Part shown: positions 7,909 through 14,677 of the stretch, in pieces | Layout: each line of letters begins with the position of its first letter | How positions within the stretch are numbered: position 1 is the first letter of the stretch | NCBI GenBank assembly: GCA_937957815.1 | Contig: CALFXN010000097.1 | Location: 1-15,360, forward strand | DNA: 15,360 nt | Direction of reading: 5' to 3' | Source of the DNA: an uncultured Synergistales bacterium | GTDB lineage: Bacteria; Synergistota; Synergistia; Synergistales; Aminobacteriaceae | Position numbers and translations under genes: made by a program | The notes under the pieces: model-generated | The model's input: only the letters and a program-made list of their open reading frames with translations | The model's database searches: none | What the model was told of the DNA's origin: nothing

Positions 7909-9718
7909 GAGTCGTCTTCTCCCAATAGAACGGATTCGTCAGCAGCTGCCAGAGCGCCTTGTAGGCCGCCGTGGAGTGCAGGATCCAGTAGGCCGGATTG
8001 AGCAGCGCATAGGGTGTCAGCCAGAAGTACTGGCGCCGGAAGACCGCGAGCATGTTCATGTAGATCGCGACGGCATTCCCCAGAATGAGGTTCATATTCG
8101 AGATAACCACTACGGCGGGAGGAAAGTACGCATCCATCCATTGCGGACGGAGCGCAAGCCAGAGAATGAAGACGAGCCAGAGAATCGGGTTGATCAGAAA
8201 CGTCAGGAAGGTTCCCCCCACCAGCAGCTGCAACCCCCAGAAGGCGCGCCAGCCCGCCTGACGGACGAAGCGGACGGGATGCCGCATATGGACGAGATAT
8301 GTCATCATGAATCCCTTGATCCAGCGCGATCGTTGCCGGATCCAGTTGCCCGCGCGGCTGTTCGATTCCTCGTACGTCGTCGAATTGATGGTGGCGATCC
8401 GGTACCCCCTGGCGCTCGCACGGATGCCCAGATCCGCGTCCTCTGTGACGTTGAAGGGATCCCACCCTCCGAGGGCGCGAAGCGTCTCCACCCGGAAGTG
8501 ATTCGATGTTCCCCCCAGAGGAATCGGGAAGCGGAGCGTCTCGATGCCCGGCAGCATGTAATCGAACCAGTACGAGTATTCCAGCGTGAACATCTTCGTG
8601 AGGAAGTTCTGCCGCGCGTTGAAATAGTTCAGGGCCGCCTGGACGCACGCGAGATTCTCCGGCCCCTTGGCGAAGGCGACGAGCGCCTTCTTGAGCTGGT
8701 CTCTGTCGGGAACGTCCTCCGCATCGAAAATCGTGAGGAATTCCCCGCGCGCGAAGAGAAGACCGTAGTTGCACGCCTTCGGTTTCGTCTTCGGGAACGA
8801 GTACGGCACGCGGACGATCTCGAAGTGCGCAGGCGGCTGAATCCGCCGCAGCGATTCGTACGTTTCGACGTCATCCTCCTCGAGCAGGATCTTCACGTCG
8901 AGCTTGCTCGTGGGATAGTCGAGCTTTTTGACCGACTCGATCAGCATCTTCACTACGACGGGCTCCCTGTACATCGGGAGAAGAACCGTATAGACGGGAA
9001 GATCCTCATCCTTCAGCTCCGCGACCTCTTCGTCCGAAACCTGCTGCCGGATCTCCGTGTGCGCGCCGGCCATCGAAGCCGTGAATTTGAAGAGAATCGA
9101 GACGAGATACAGGATGTTGACGAGGAGGACGATCCCGGTCCCCACAACACGCGGCCATTCGTATATACCGAAGAGCAAGGCCGTGACGAAAATGAAAATC
9201 GCCGCAAGCTGCGCGTTCGTGAAGGTCTGGATCGCCGACTGTTCGGGCGTTCTGTAGAAGAGTCCCATCACGGTTTCGTCGATATATGTCTGTCTGAAGA
9301 CCGACATGAATGAGCGGGACATGTCCCGCTCGCTCGCGACGTACAGGACGATCTCCCGCCCGAGGCGCTCCGGAAGCTCTCCGCCGAAAACGGGGTCCGT
9401 GGGGTTGGAAGTCGCAAACGCGATCTTTCCGCCCTCTTCCCCGAGAGGGAGCGTCGAATGCGCGCGGAGAAACGATTCGCTGACGCGGGACAGAACATGG
9501 CGGAGCACGGCGGGATCCGGCGGCTCGGCTCCCGGATCGCGGTACGAGAGCGAAAACTGTTCCGCGAGCGCGAGCGCGATCTGCCGGGAGTTCACGAGTC
9601 CCAGCGCCATCAGGATCGTTCCTATCGGCGATGTCCACGTCTTCTGGATCTCCACCGCCCGGTCCAGCGTTTTCTGATCGATTGCGCCCTGCCTGAGAAG
9701 AATCGCTCCGAGTTTCAT
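7871..9718 (-). CDS. GT2 processive polysaccharide synthase with N-terminal MshEN-type c-di-GMP-binding module (NfrB-like)
   Basis: 615 residues. The N-terminus carries two 24-residue loop-helix motifs of MshEN type at 2-25 and 31-54: KLG..LL..G.I....L......Q and PIG..L...GLV....I...L..Q. The domain continues to about 145. Two membrane segments (about 170-187 and 191-212) precede a BcsA-like GT2 domain at about 240-470 with Asp-Ala-Glu-Asp (332-335), TED (425-427) and QRSRW (462-466). About four or more membrane segments follow (490-590). It should polymerise sugar from a nucleotide sugar on the cytosolic face and pass the chain through its own channel. It has no PilZ domain, so c-di-GMP control would come from MshEN. 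E. coli NfrB has the same two parts with MshEN at the other end. ATG 9718 has GAGG 4 bases upstream, slightly tight, and starts 6 bases after the barrel gene. Donor sugar is unknown. Confidence 0.93.
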   Translation of the reverse strand: MKLGAILLRQGAIDQKTLDRAVEIQKTWTSPIGTILMALGLVNSRQIALALAEQFSLSYRDPGAEPPDPAVLRHVLSRVSESFLRAHSTLPLGEEGGKIAFATSNPTDPVFGGELPERLGREIVLYVASERDMSRSFMSVFRQTYIDETVMGLFYRTPEQSAIQTFTNAQLAAIFIFVTALLFGIYEWPRVVGTGIVLLVNILYLVSILFKFTASMAGAHTEIRQQVSDEEVAELKDEDLPVYTVLLPMYREPVVVKMLIESVKKLDYPTSKLDVKILLEEDDVETYESLRRIQPPAHFEIVRVPYSFPKTKPKACNYGLLFARGEFLTIFDAEDVPDRDQLKKALVAFAKGPENLACVQAALNYFNARQNFLTKMFTLEYSYWFDYMLPGIETLRFPIPLGGTSNHFRVETLRALGGWDPFNVTEDADLGIRASARGYRIATINSTTYEESNSRAGNWIRQRSRWIKGFMMTYLVHMRHPVRFVRQAGWRAFWGLQLLVGGTFLTFLINPILWLVFILWLALRPQWMDAYFPPAVVVISNMNLILGNAVAIYMNMLAVFRRQYFWLTPYALLNPAYWILHSTAAYKALWQLLTNPFYWEKTTHGLASHTEHPTA

Positions 9719-9724
9719 GTCGCC

Positions 9725-10567
9725 TCAGCGACGGGACGGAAACATCGTCGAAATGGAGAGTTCCACGTTCGTCCCCTCCCCCGTATAGGCTCCCAGAATG
9801 TCCCGATAGACGATAAGCGACAGCGAGTATCCGCCCGCGAGATGAACGACCGGTCCGAACCCCGCCTTCCAGAGCCTGTGTCCGCGTTTCGGGCCGGTCG
9901 GATCCGCGGGGTTCGGGCGTGCGATATGGTCGCTCTCCTCGACGTTCAGAGCCAGCTGCACTCCCCATGAGGAAGACAGCGGCGTGTACAGGATTCCGTC
10001 GAACCGGAACTGGTTCGGCTCGTCGCCGTCGAAGGCGCGATACCCGGCTTCGAGATTCACGTAGCCGTAGCCGCCGCGCAGGGGCCAGCTCCTGCTCCAG
10101 ACATAGCGGAGGTCCGCGTAGCGGTTCCCGGTTCCCAGCGCGACCGGAATCCGGTCGTCATATCCGGCCGGGACTCCGAACAGCAGCTGCAGGGCGGCGG
10201 CCTCGCTTCCGCGGTTCCAGAGCCGGCGTCTGAGTCCGATTTCTATGTCTCCGACGCCGCTGTCCGAGAGATCGGACGGCGACGCCTTCTCCTGGCGTTT
10301 CCAGGGAAGATTGAGAATGGCCGTGTACCGGTCGGTCATGCCATACTCCATGTACAGCCGCGCCTCGGTCTTCGAGAACGCCCCATCGAGAGCCTTTTTG
10401 CTCTCCCGCTGTTCGTCCCAGTACCAGGAGCTTTCATACCGCGCGACCGTCACGGTCATGTTCAGTGCGCCCTGGGGCTGCGTCCACGCTCCCGCGTGGG
10501 CGGCGGAGACACATGCGAGGACGAGGACTACCGGAAACAGTCCGCCGATCGCCCTCGGGCGATTCAT
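9725..10567 (-). CDS. Outer-membrane beta-barrel protein, Phenol_MetA_deg-like
   Basis: 280 residues with a Sec signal peptide (hydrophobic 8-22, cleavage after AHA at about residue 25). The mature part is built of alternating short amphipathic strands and tight turns. GVGDIEIGLRRRLWN (about 104-118), preceded by YGMTDRYTAILNLPW, is typical of transporter-like barrels of the MetA-pathway/phenol-degradation family. Size suggests about 12 strands, smaller than the 16-18 strand barrels of BcsC, PgaA or AlgE. It sits between the BcsB-like gene (4-base gap) and the synthase gene (6-base gap), where an exporter gene would be expected, so I infer it is the outer-membrane exit or part of it. The ATG at 10567 has GGAAGG about 12 bases upstream. 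It has no canonical C-terminal Phe (ends MFPSRR). A structural or assembly role is the alternative. Confidence 0.8.
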   Translation of the reverse strand: MNRPRAIGGLFPVVLVLACVSAAHAGAWTQPQGALNMTVTVARYESSWYWDEQRESKKALDGAFSKTEARLYMEYGMTDRYTAILNLPWKRQEKASPSDLSDSGVGDIEIGLRRRLWNRGSEAAALQLLFGVPAGYDDRIPVALGTGNRYADLRYVWSRSWPLRGGYGYVNLEAGYRAFDGDEPNQFRFDGILYTPLSSSWGVQLALNVEESDHIARPNPADPTGPKRGHRLWKAGFGPVVHLAGGYSLSLIVYRDILGAYTGEGTNVELSISTMFPSRR

Positions 10568-10571
10568 GGGA

Positions 10572-12521
10572 TCAGGACACCTTCCTTTTGTTCCCGAGCG
10601 CGATCTTCGCCAGAAGAGCGGTCACGAGAACCCAGATACCGAGCAGAATATAGCCGCGGTACCGGAACCAGATCCGTTCCGCCGTCGCCACGGGTTCGAG
10701 CGTGCGGACGCCCGTTTCCGGGCTTCTGGTATCGAAACTTCGCGAGAGTCCATCCTTCCCGTGAATGAAGAGCGTTCCATACATCTCTCCAGCACGCGCG
10801 GGATCCGTCGCGAACGAGACGGCCCGCCGCAGCGTCTCCGAATCCGCCGCGGTCGCCAGCAGTACGGGGCGGCCGGCGAAACTCCCGATTTCGAGCATTG
10901 CGTATCCCTTCGACGGTTCATGAGTAAAAACAACCTCTCCCGTGCTCTTCCGGTAAACGACACCCCCGATTCCGGGATCGAGCGGAAGGGTCCCTCGCAG
11001 CTGCTCCGGAAGAACGACGCTTTTCAGTGATCCGACGATGAGGGCATATCCCCGCTCTCCTTCATTCTTCAGATCCTCCAGAGGATGAAGGTCGGGGAGG
11101 AAAAAGACGTCTTCAGGATACTGTCGGTTCAGGAAAACGAGAAGATCAACCGTCGTCCTGAGGATCTCCGGATCGCGAATTCCATCCGTATAGACCGCAC
11201 CGCGTGACATTCCGAAGAGTCCGAACGAGTCGAACGCCAGATTCCCGATCGGGAAGGTTCCATGCCCCGTCACGAAACTCCGGGAAAGAAGCCGCAAACG
11301 TGACGGAGTTCGGAGATACCGGCACAGACCCTCCGTGGACGGGTATTGTACGACCGCCCGGAGAGTGTTACGCGTGAAAAGGCCCGACTCCTTCGGCACC
11401 AGGAGATTCACGGCGAAACTTCCAGAATTGTCAAGCCTTTCGCTTTTCTCCAGCTTTCCGTTCCAGAAAAGATCGAGTCTCGGACGCCGGATCGCGTCAT
11501 CGACAGGCGTATAGACCCCTTCGAGATGGAATGAGAGATCCGCCGGGGGCGTCGACATCAGTCCGGGGTAGACGGGAAGATCGGCCGCCGCGGAGAAATG
11601 CCCCGAGCCTTCCGTTTCGGCCGCAAACGCCGGGCTTCGATTCCCTGTTGTCCATTTTCGCACGGAAAACGCATCCCCCAGAACGGGGAAAACATTCCGC
11701 GCGGGGAGCGCCGAGATCTGCAACAGCAAGGCCGCGTCGTCCGATCCGACGATCGAAAGGTCTCCGGAAACCGGAGAGAATCCGTCCGGGAGAAGCGGCA
11801 GATCCGGGAAACGTTTTTTTCCCGATGAAATCAGAATCTTCGGCTGCGCGGCGGAGAAGGGTTCGCCGGCCACATGCAACGGAAAGGGCTGCCCCGGATA
11901 CGTTTTTCGCAGCATCGACGCGATCCAGACGCCGGCAGTGGCTTCTCCGACCGTCGGTGACGGAGGGAGAAAGATCGCCGCGCCCGCAACGAGTGTGTCG
12001 AAAAAATCTGATGCCGAACGAACCGGCGGATGGCTGTAGCGGACCGTCAGACGCGAATCCGAGAGAATACCGTAGTACAGTCCTCCGCGCGACATATCGC
12101 TGCAGAAATCCTCCGTGATGAACAGCCGCGGTTCGATTCGGGCATGGAGGAATCCTCGCGACGCCACGTCCTCCGGCAACGGCAATGAGACAACCGGATT
12201 CTTCAGGAGATCCGCAACGCTTCGTCGGGTCGCAAGCCGGTCGTTGAGGAAAAACGAGAAGCTCGAAAGCGCATTGAGGGCGGACGAAGGGCGCAGCTCC
12301 CACGTCATGACCCCTTCTTCGATGGCGACCCGCGGCACCGGAAAGTATACCGACAACGGTGTCGCAGGCCCCTCGAAGAACATCTCGTCGGGATACCCGA
12401 GATCCCGAAGCGACAGGGAACGCGAATCCGCTACGGCGATATCACAAGCGGCGAAAACCGCGAAACATGCGGTCAATGCAACTTTCCACCATCTCGCACG
12501 ATCCTTCGGATACGGAAGCAC
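10572..12521 (-). CDS. BcsB-like periplasmic co-polymerase subunit
   Basis: 649 residues. It has an N-terminal signal (about 13-31, AVA before the mature part; Cys26 in FAAC is a poor lipobox) and ends in one membrane helix at about 620-642 (YILLGIWVLVTALLAKIAL) with a basic cytoplasmic tail. This is the topology of BcsB, whose C-terminal anchor packs on BcsA. The body is beta-rich with repeated F-x-N-[DG]-[KR]-L jelly-roll-like motifs (FFLNDRLATRR, LFWNGKLEKSE) and alternating Rossmann-like segments (KILISSGKKRF, YALIVGSLKSV), matching the paired carbohydrate-binding and flavodoxin-like domains of BcsB. It should guide nascent polymer across the periplasm and activate the synthase two genes downstream. 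The start codon is GTG at 12521 with AAGGAGG 8 bases upstream. Sequence is divergent from enterobacterial BcsB, so the product need not be cellulose. It follows the CsgG-domain gene by 63 bases. Confidence 0.87.
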   Translation of the reverse strand: MLPYPKDRARWWKVALTACFAVFAACDIAVADSRSLSLRDLGYPDEMFFEGPATPLSVYFPVPRVAIEEGVMTWELRPSSALNALSSFSFFLNDRLATRRSVADLLKNPVVSLPLPEDVASRGFLHARIEPRLFITEDFCSDMSRGGLYYGILSDSRLTVRYSHPPVRSASDFFDTLVAGAAIFLPPSPTVGEATAGVWIASMLRKTYPGQPFPLHVAGEPFSAAQPKILISSGKKRFPDLPLLPDGFSPVSGDLSIVGSDDAALLLQISALPARNVFPVLGDAFSVRKWTTGNRSPAFAAETEGSGHFSAAADLPVYPGLMSTPPADLSFHLEGVYTPVDDAIRRPRLDLFWNGKLEKSERLDNSGSFAVNLLVPKESGLFTRNTLRAVVQYPSTEGLCRYLRTPSRLRLLSRSFVTGHGTFPIGNLAFDSFGLFGMSRGAVYTDGIRDPEILRTTVDLLVFLNRQYPEDVFFLPDLHPLEDLKNEGERGYALIVGSLKSVVLPEQLRGTLPLDPGIGGVVYRKSTGEVVFTHEPSKGYAMLEIGSFAGRPVLLATAADSETLRRAVSFATDPARAGEMYGTLFIHGKDGLSRSFDTRSPETGVRTLEPVATAERIWFRYRGYILLGIWVLVTALLAKIALGNKRKVS

Positions 12522-12529
12522 GGACTTCC

Positions 12530-12534
12530 CCTCC
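12530..12534 (-). promoter_or_regulatory. Strong ribosome binding site for GTG-initiated BcsB-like gene
   Basis: GGAGG within AAGGAGGGG on the minus strand, 8 bases before GTG 12521. This supports the GTG start. Confidence 0.8.
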
Positions 12535-12584
12535 TTCGTCTTTATTCGCCCCTCCCAGTGCGCCGGAACAGCGCAGCGTCTCAG

Positions 12585-14033
12585 CTACTTCTTCTTCGCC
12601 AGGTTTCTGTCCCGGAAGTCGATCGCGGGTTCGTAGCTCGGATTCGTCGAAATCGAGCGGTCGATCCACTCGCGCGCGACACTCTTCTTGCCCATCTTGT
12701 ACGCCGTGACGCCGGCCCAGTACATGTCGAGATAATTTCCGGAGTAGATCTTCACGGCTTCCTCGAACTGCTTCAGGGCGCGCGAGAAATTTCCCTTCGT
12801 GAGGTTATAGTACCCCGCCTTGTGGACGATGCTGATATTCGCCTTCTGTTCGGGCGTCAGCGGCATCGCGTCGAGAACGTCGATCTGGTCCGACTTGTTC
12901 GCGGTCGAGCCGGACAGAGGATTCACGGGAGCCTGCGTCGGCTGCGGTTCGGGCGTGGGCTCGGGTATGGGACGGACCGGCTCCGGAGTGGGCCGCGCGG
13001 TCTTTCCCTTCGGCGCGCCCGTCGGTTCCGGCTTCGGTTCGGGCGTCGGTTCGACCGCAGGAGTCGCCGCCGAGCCACCACCGAGGACGTTAAGCGCGGT
13101 CGCAATGCTCCGCCGCTTCAGCGGAACCTGATCCGGCTTTCCGAAAAACAGCTCGACGAGGTCGCCCCGGCCCGGAGCTCCTTCCATCCGGACGACCTCG
13201 CACTTGGAATAGGCGTTCTGAACTTCCTTCGCCTTCAGAATCGCGAGGTAGTTCTTTTCGATTCCGAGGACCTCTCCCTTGAGCCCGACGACGGGAGTTC
13301 CCTCGAGGTAGACCGCGAGCATCTGGCCCGGCTGGATCCCCTGCGACATGCCGGCGTCCACCGTCGCCACATCGCCGGCATACGCGAGAACGTGGTACGA
13401 GGACCCCGAAACCATCTGTCGCAGACGCTGCGCGATCTTCTGGATCGCGTTGTATGTCGCGGCCGAGAGGATGCCTCCGGATTCCCCCTCGCCGAACGCA
13501 AGTCCGGAGATCATGACGCCTCCCGCCGAGCGGTCGGCCGTCCCCGTCTCGCGTACGACCGACACGACCTCGCCGGTCTGGACGCGGACGACCCTGAGAT
13601 CGAGCGCAACCTTCGCCGTCGAACTCCCCACGGCGACGCCCGTAAAGCCGCCGAGCGGGATGAATCCGCCCGAAGTCTTCGTCGAGAATTCCGTGATGGC
13701 CCCCGTTACGATCGCCTCGACGCCGACGAGCCGCCCGAGGGAAACGGCCGTGGTCGGATCGACGAGCCCCGACGCCGAAAGCTTCTGTTCCTTCGCGATC
13801 GCCTCGATGCGGCTGCGCTCATAGACGGTGAAGGCTCCGGTTTTGACGAGTTCCGTCGTGAGCATGTCCGTGATGCCGCGCCGGACGCCCTCCGTCACTT
13901 CCTTCGCTTCCGTGGCGTTGTTCTGGAACTCCAGAACGGCGATCCGCATCTTCGCCGATGCGACGCCGGAAAGCGCCGCGATGAAGAATGCACTCAACAA
14001 CAATACGGTGCAACGGTGACTCCGGAGTTTCAT
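12585..14033 (-). CDS. CsgG-domain protein with Pro-rich linker and C-terminal TPR-like region
   Basis: 482 residues from the ATG at 14033. A Sec signal at about 8-27 ends in ASA, with no lipobox Cys, unlike the lipoprotein CsgG of E. coli. The CsgG-like domain covers about 28-210: MRIAVLEFQNNA, LTTELVKTGAFTVYERSRIEAIAKEQ, then GVEAIVTGAITEF and a beta-strand with LRVVRVQTGEVV. Residues 212-300 form a second beta-rich domain (GMSQGIQPGQMLAVYLEG) like the FlgT/SH3-type C-terminal domains. A Pro/Glu/Thr linker (324-371) leads to a TPR-like helical tail (about 395-470: GYYNLTKGNFSRALKQFEEAVKIY, then YWAGVTAYKMGKKSVAREWIDRSI). An in-frame ATG two codons earlier (14039) lies only one base from the G-run, so 14033 is preferred. 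It is first in the polysaccharide operon and I infer an export or envelope-assembly role; a periplasmic scaffold is possible. Confidence 0.88.
   Translation of the reverse strand: MKLRSHRCTVLLLSAFFIAALSGVASAKMRIAVLEFQNNATEAKEVTEGVRRGITDMLTTELVKTGAFTVYERSRIEAIAKEQKLSASGLVDPTTAVSLGRLVGVEAIVTGAITEFSTKTSGGFIPLGGFTGVAVGSSTAKVALDLRVVRVQTGEVVSVVRETGTADRSAGGVMISGLAFGEGESGGILSAATYNAIQKIAQRLRQMVSGSSYHVLAYAGDVATVDAGMSQGIQPGQMLAVYLEGTPVVGLKGEVLGIEKNYLAILKAKEVQNAYSKCEVVRMEGAPGRGDLVELFFGKPDQVPLKRRSIATALNVLGGGSAATPAVEPTPEPKPEPTGAPKGKTARPTPEPVRPIPEPTPEPQPTQAPVNPLSGSTANKSDQIDVLDAMPLTPEQKANISIVHKAGYYNLTKGNFSRALKQFEEAVKIYSGNYLDMYWAGVTAYKMGKKSVAREWIDRSISTNPSYEPAIDFRDRNLAKKK
12921..13064 (-). repeat. Pro-rich PEP-repeat linker in the CsgG-domain protein
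   Basis: Imperfect TPEP/KPEP/IPEP units encode residues 324-371, an extended spacer between the CsgG/second beta domain and the TPR-like tail. At DNA level it appears as degenerate runs of GGTTCGGG-like units on the plus strand. Such linkers usually span the periplasm or peptidoglycan. Confidence 0.75.
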
Positions 14034-14062
14034 GAACATGCCCCCATGTTTTCAGGATAGTG

Positions 14063-14081
14063 GTCCCTCGGGAGGAGGGAC
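14063..14081 (-). promoter_or_regulatory. Leader hairpin of the polysaccharide operon
   Basis: A perfect inverted repeat, GTCCCTC (14063-14069) and GAGGGAC (14075-14081), with a 5-base loop. It lies between the predicted -10 box and the ATG of the CsgG-domain gene. No T-run follows, so it is not an intrinsic terminator. It could be an mRNA stabiliser, a protein site or an operator. Confidence 0.5.
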
Positions 14082-14106
14082 TTCGATATCACCGATCATT
14101 TCGAGA

Positions 14107-14112
14107 ATTATA
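14107..14112 (-). promoter_or_regulatory. Extended -10 promoter of the polysaccharide operon
   Basis: TATAAT on the minus strand preceded by TGG, giving the extended -10 form TGnTATAAT. The -35 region is weak, which extended -10 promoters tolerate. A start point near 14100 would give a leader of about 67 bases that contains the 14063-14081 hairpin. Confidence 0.55.
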
Positions 14113-14191
14113 CCATCCGCTTCGAATCCCCATCGACACGAATGGCGTTAAAAACAATATGATCAGATACATGAATTTATGCGCAAATGGA

Positions 14192-14219
14192 TTGTCATTT
14201 TTCGGGCTTCCCGTACTCT
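14192..14219 (+). promoter_or_regulatory. Possible promoter of the PAS/chemoreceptor pair
   Basis: TTGTCA (14192-14197), then a 16-base spacer and a poor -10, TACTCT (14214-14219). The region is AT-richer than its surroundings and ends just before a strong Shine-Dalgarno sequence. If correct, the mRNA begins near 14226, which excludes the upstream ATG codons. Confidence 0.3.
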
Positions 14220-14238
14220 ATTCACAATACGACCGGAG

Positions 14239-14245
14239 GGAGGTG
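14239..14245 (+). promoter_or_regulatory. Strong Shine-Dalgarno sequence with no ATG after it
   Basis: GGAGGTG, nearly a perfect anti-16S match, preceded by a second overlapping GGAGG (14235-14239). The in-frame codons at good distance are ATT (14249) and CTG (14252); GTG (14243) overlaps the motif and is 3 bases after the first GGAGG. Confidence 0.6.
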
Positions 14246-14674
14246 GAGATTCTGGATAGCGGAAGAGAGACGATTTTGCGGACGCTGGCGTCGGCGTTGT
14301 CGACGAACGGCGCGAAGGAAGACGGATGGCAGGAAACGGCCCTGTTCCTCGTGGATCTGAGTCTGAACGTAATCGTATCCGAGGGATCCGTTCGCGAGGG
14401 AGAAACGCTCGGAGAGGAGACCGCGGGGCAGAAATGCTATCGCGTTTTCCACCGGAGACGGGCCCCATGCCGCAAGTGCGCGACCCTCGAAACGATGCGC
14501 GACGGAATGCCCCACACGTTATTCACGGAGACCGGGGGCAGGAAGAAGAGAACCCGCTACCGGATCGATACCTTCCCCATCCGTGACGGGGCGGGAAAAA
14601 TCTGGGGCGTTGCGGAACGGGTCTTCAGAGAGATGGAGAAAGAAACTCTTTCGAAAAAAGAGAAGGAGGAATGA
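14243..14674 (+). CDS. Small PAS-like protein with C-x10-C-x2-C cluster
   Basis: About 143 residues if it starts at GTG 14243. No transmembrane segment or signal, so probably cytoplasmic. It is a single PAS-like fold: LFLVDLSLNVIVSEG (34-48), ETLGEETAGQKCYRVFH (54-70), then PCRKC, and a closing strand pair YRIDTFPIRD...IWGVAERVFRE. Cys65, Cys76 and Cys79 follow the G-x-x-CY-x-x-F-H...PC-x-x-C pattern seen in many anaerobe PAS sensors; metal or redox sensing is possible but unproven. No kinase, GGDEF or other output domain is attached, and the tail is a charged Lys/Glu helix. The true start is unclear: GTG 14243, ATT 14249 and CTG 14252 follow strong Shine-Dalgarno sequence, while ATGs at 14159 and 14171 lack one. 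The chemoreceptor gene starts 3 bases after its stop, so the two probably work together. Confidence 0.75.
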   Translation: MEILDSGRETILRTLASALSTNGAKEDGWQETALFLVDLSLNVIVSEGSVREGETLGEETAGQKCYRVFHRRRAPCRKCATLETMRDGMPHTLFTETGGRKKRTRYRIDTFPIRDGAGKIWGVAERVFREMEKETLSKKEKEE

Positions 14675-14677
14675 GAG

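Noticed and set aside
6139..9313. Two long plus-strand open frames (575 and 497 codons) opposite the membrane protein and GT2 genes
   Set aside because: Arg/Glu/Gln-rich shadows of genes with clear membrane segments and GT2 motifs on the other strand.
12559..12575. 5-bp inverted repeat TGCGC/GCGCA after the CsgG-domain gene
   Set aside because: Short stem, no T-run, and the gap to the next gene is only 63 bases. Probably chance.
12921..13064. GC-rich degenerate repeats as a possible CRISPR or minisatellite
   Set aside because: Explained by coding for the Pro-Glu-Pro linker; units are irregular and there are no spacers.
12558..14060. Plus-strand 500-codon frame opposite the CsgG-domain gene
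   Set aside because: Shadow of a gene with signal peptide, CsgG domain and TPR-like tail; no motif of its own.
14060..14242. N-terminal extension of the PAS-like protein
   Set aside because: The region looks non-coding, AT-richer, holds a hairpin and promoter-like elements, and its ATGs lack a ribosome site.
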